A DNA stretch of 5,990 bases from Terriglobia bacterium (lineage in GTDB: Bacteria; Acidobacteriota; Terriglobia; UBA7540). Shown here piece by piece: positions 5,962 through 5,990 of the stretch (position 1 is its first letter; every line of letters begins with the position of its first letter). The position numbers were made by a program, and so were the translations under genes. The stretch is taken from positions 1 through 5,990 of the forward strand of contig JALHUF010000012.1 in NCBI GenBank assembly GCA_022866195.1, written 5' to 3'. A model generated the notes under the pieces. The model was not told the origin of the DNA, searched no databases, and saw only the letters and a program-made list of their open reading frames with translations.

Positions 5962-5990
5962 AACTTCGTGCCGCGGTAGCTCAGGTGGTA
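5962..5990 (+). repeat. Direct repeat copy 2 (truncated by window end)
   Basis: These 29 nt repeat 5850-5878 exactly and run to the last base of the window. Upstream bases differ from copy 1 (ccatac versus gaatga), so the duplicated unit starts at AACTTCGT. Confidence 0.85.
5970..5990 (+). tRNA. 5' end of a second tRNA-like gene (partial)
   Basis: GCCGCGG, TA, GCTC and AGGTGGTA match the acceptor strand, spacer, D-stem and D-loop of a bacterial tRNA. The remainder lies beyond the window. It may be the intact member of the pair, but isotype and completeness cannot be judged here. It has no promoter of its own in the 40 nt before it, so it would depend on the one at 5819-5847. Confidence 0.5.

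Noticed and set aside
5748..5963. Minus-strand open frames at the right end
   Set aside because: They cross the promoter and the tRNA-like sequence, overlap the end of the LarA-family gene, and have no recognisable protein features.

Overview
The window is GC-rich bacterial chromosomal DNA with every recognisable gene on the + strand. Two features recall Acidobacteriota-type genomes: intergenic low-complexity strings (ATTTTGG-type and ACACCTG-type units) next to a small four-helix-bundle (S23/IVP) gene, and a PilZ protein with an ordinary core-gene neighbourhood. This assignment is inference from sequence style and needs a homology search.

Layout. Positions 1-39 hold what may be the last 12 codons of an upstream gene. 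Positions 67-578 form a compact unit: perfect 31-nt inverted repeats (67-97 and 548-578) enclose a four-helix-bundle gene (172-549) broken by one in-frame TAA. The right repeat overlaps the gene's stop codon and ends 3 nt before uppP (582-1403), which encodes undecaprenyl-diphosphate phosphatase. A 108-nt gap with a nested palindrome (1404-1470) precedes ftsK (1512-3917), a full-length septal DNA translocase. After a 64-nt gap comes a small PilZ-like protein (3982-4323). A 117-nt gap leads to a LarA/DUF2088-family protein with a twin-arginine signal (4441-5799). The window closes with a consensus-like promoter (5819-5847), a tRNA-like sequence whose 3' part is degenerate (from 5858), a strong GC hairpin (5900-5936), and a second copy of the tRNA 5' end that runs off the edge (5970-5990).

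Functional view. UppP (undecaprenyl phosphate recycling for peptidoglycan) and FtsK (chromosome dimer resolution and septum) are housekeeping cell-envelope and division functions. PilZ suggests a c-di-GMP-linked adaptor, although its second motif is altered. The LarA-like enzyme probably acts outside the cytoplasm on a hydroxy acid or related substrate. No defence system, CRISPR array or phage module is visible. The least ordinary parts are the inverted-repeat S23 unit at the left, the tRNA-like duplication at the right, and the Tat-tagged LarA homologue.
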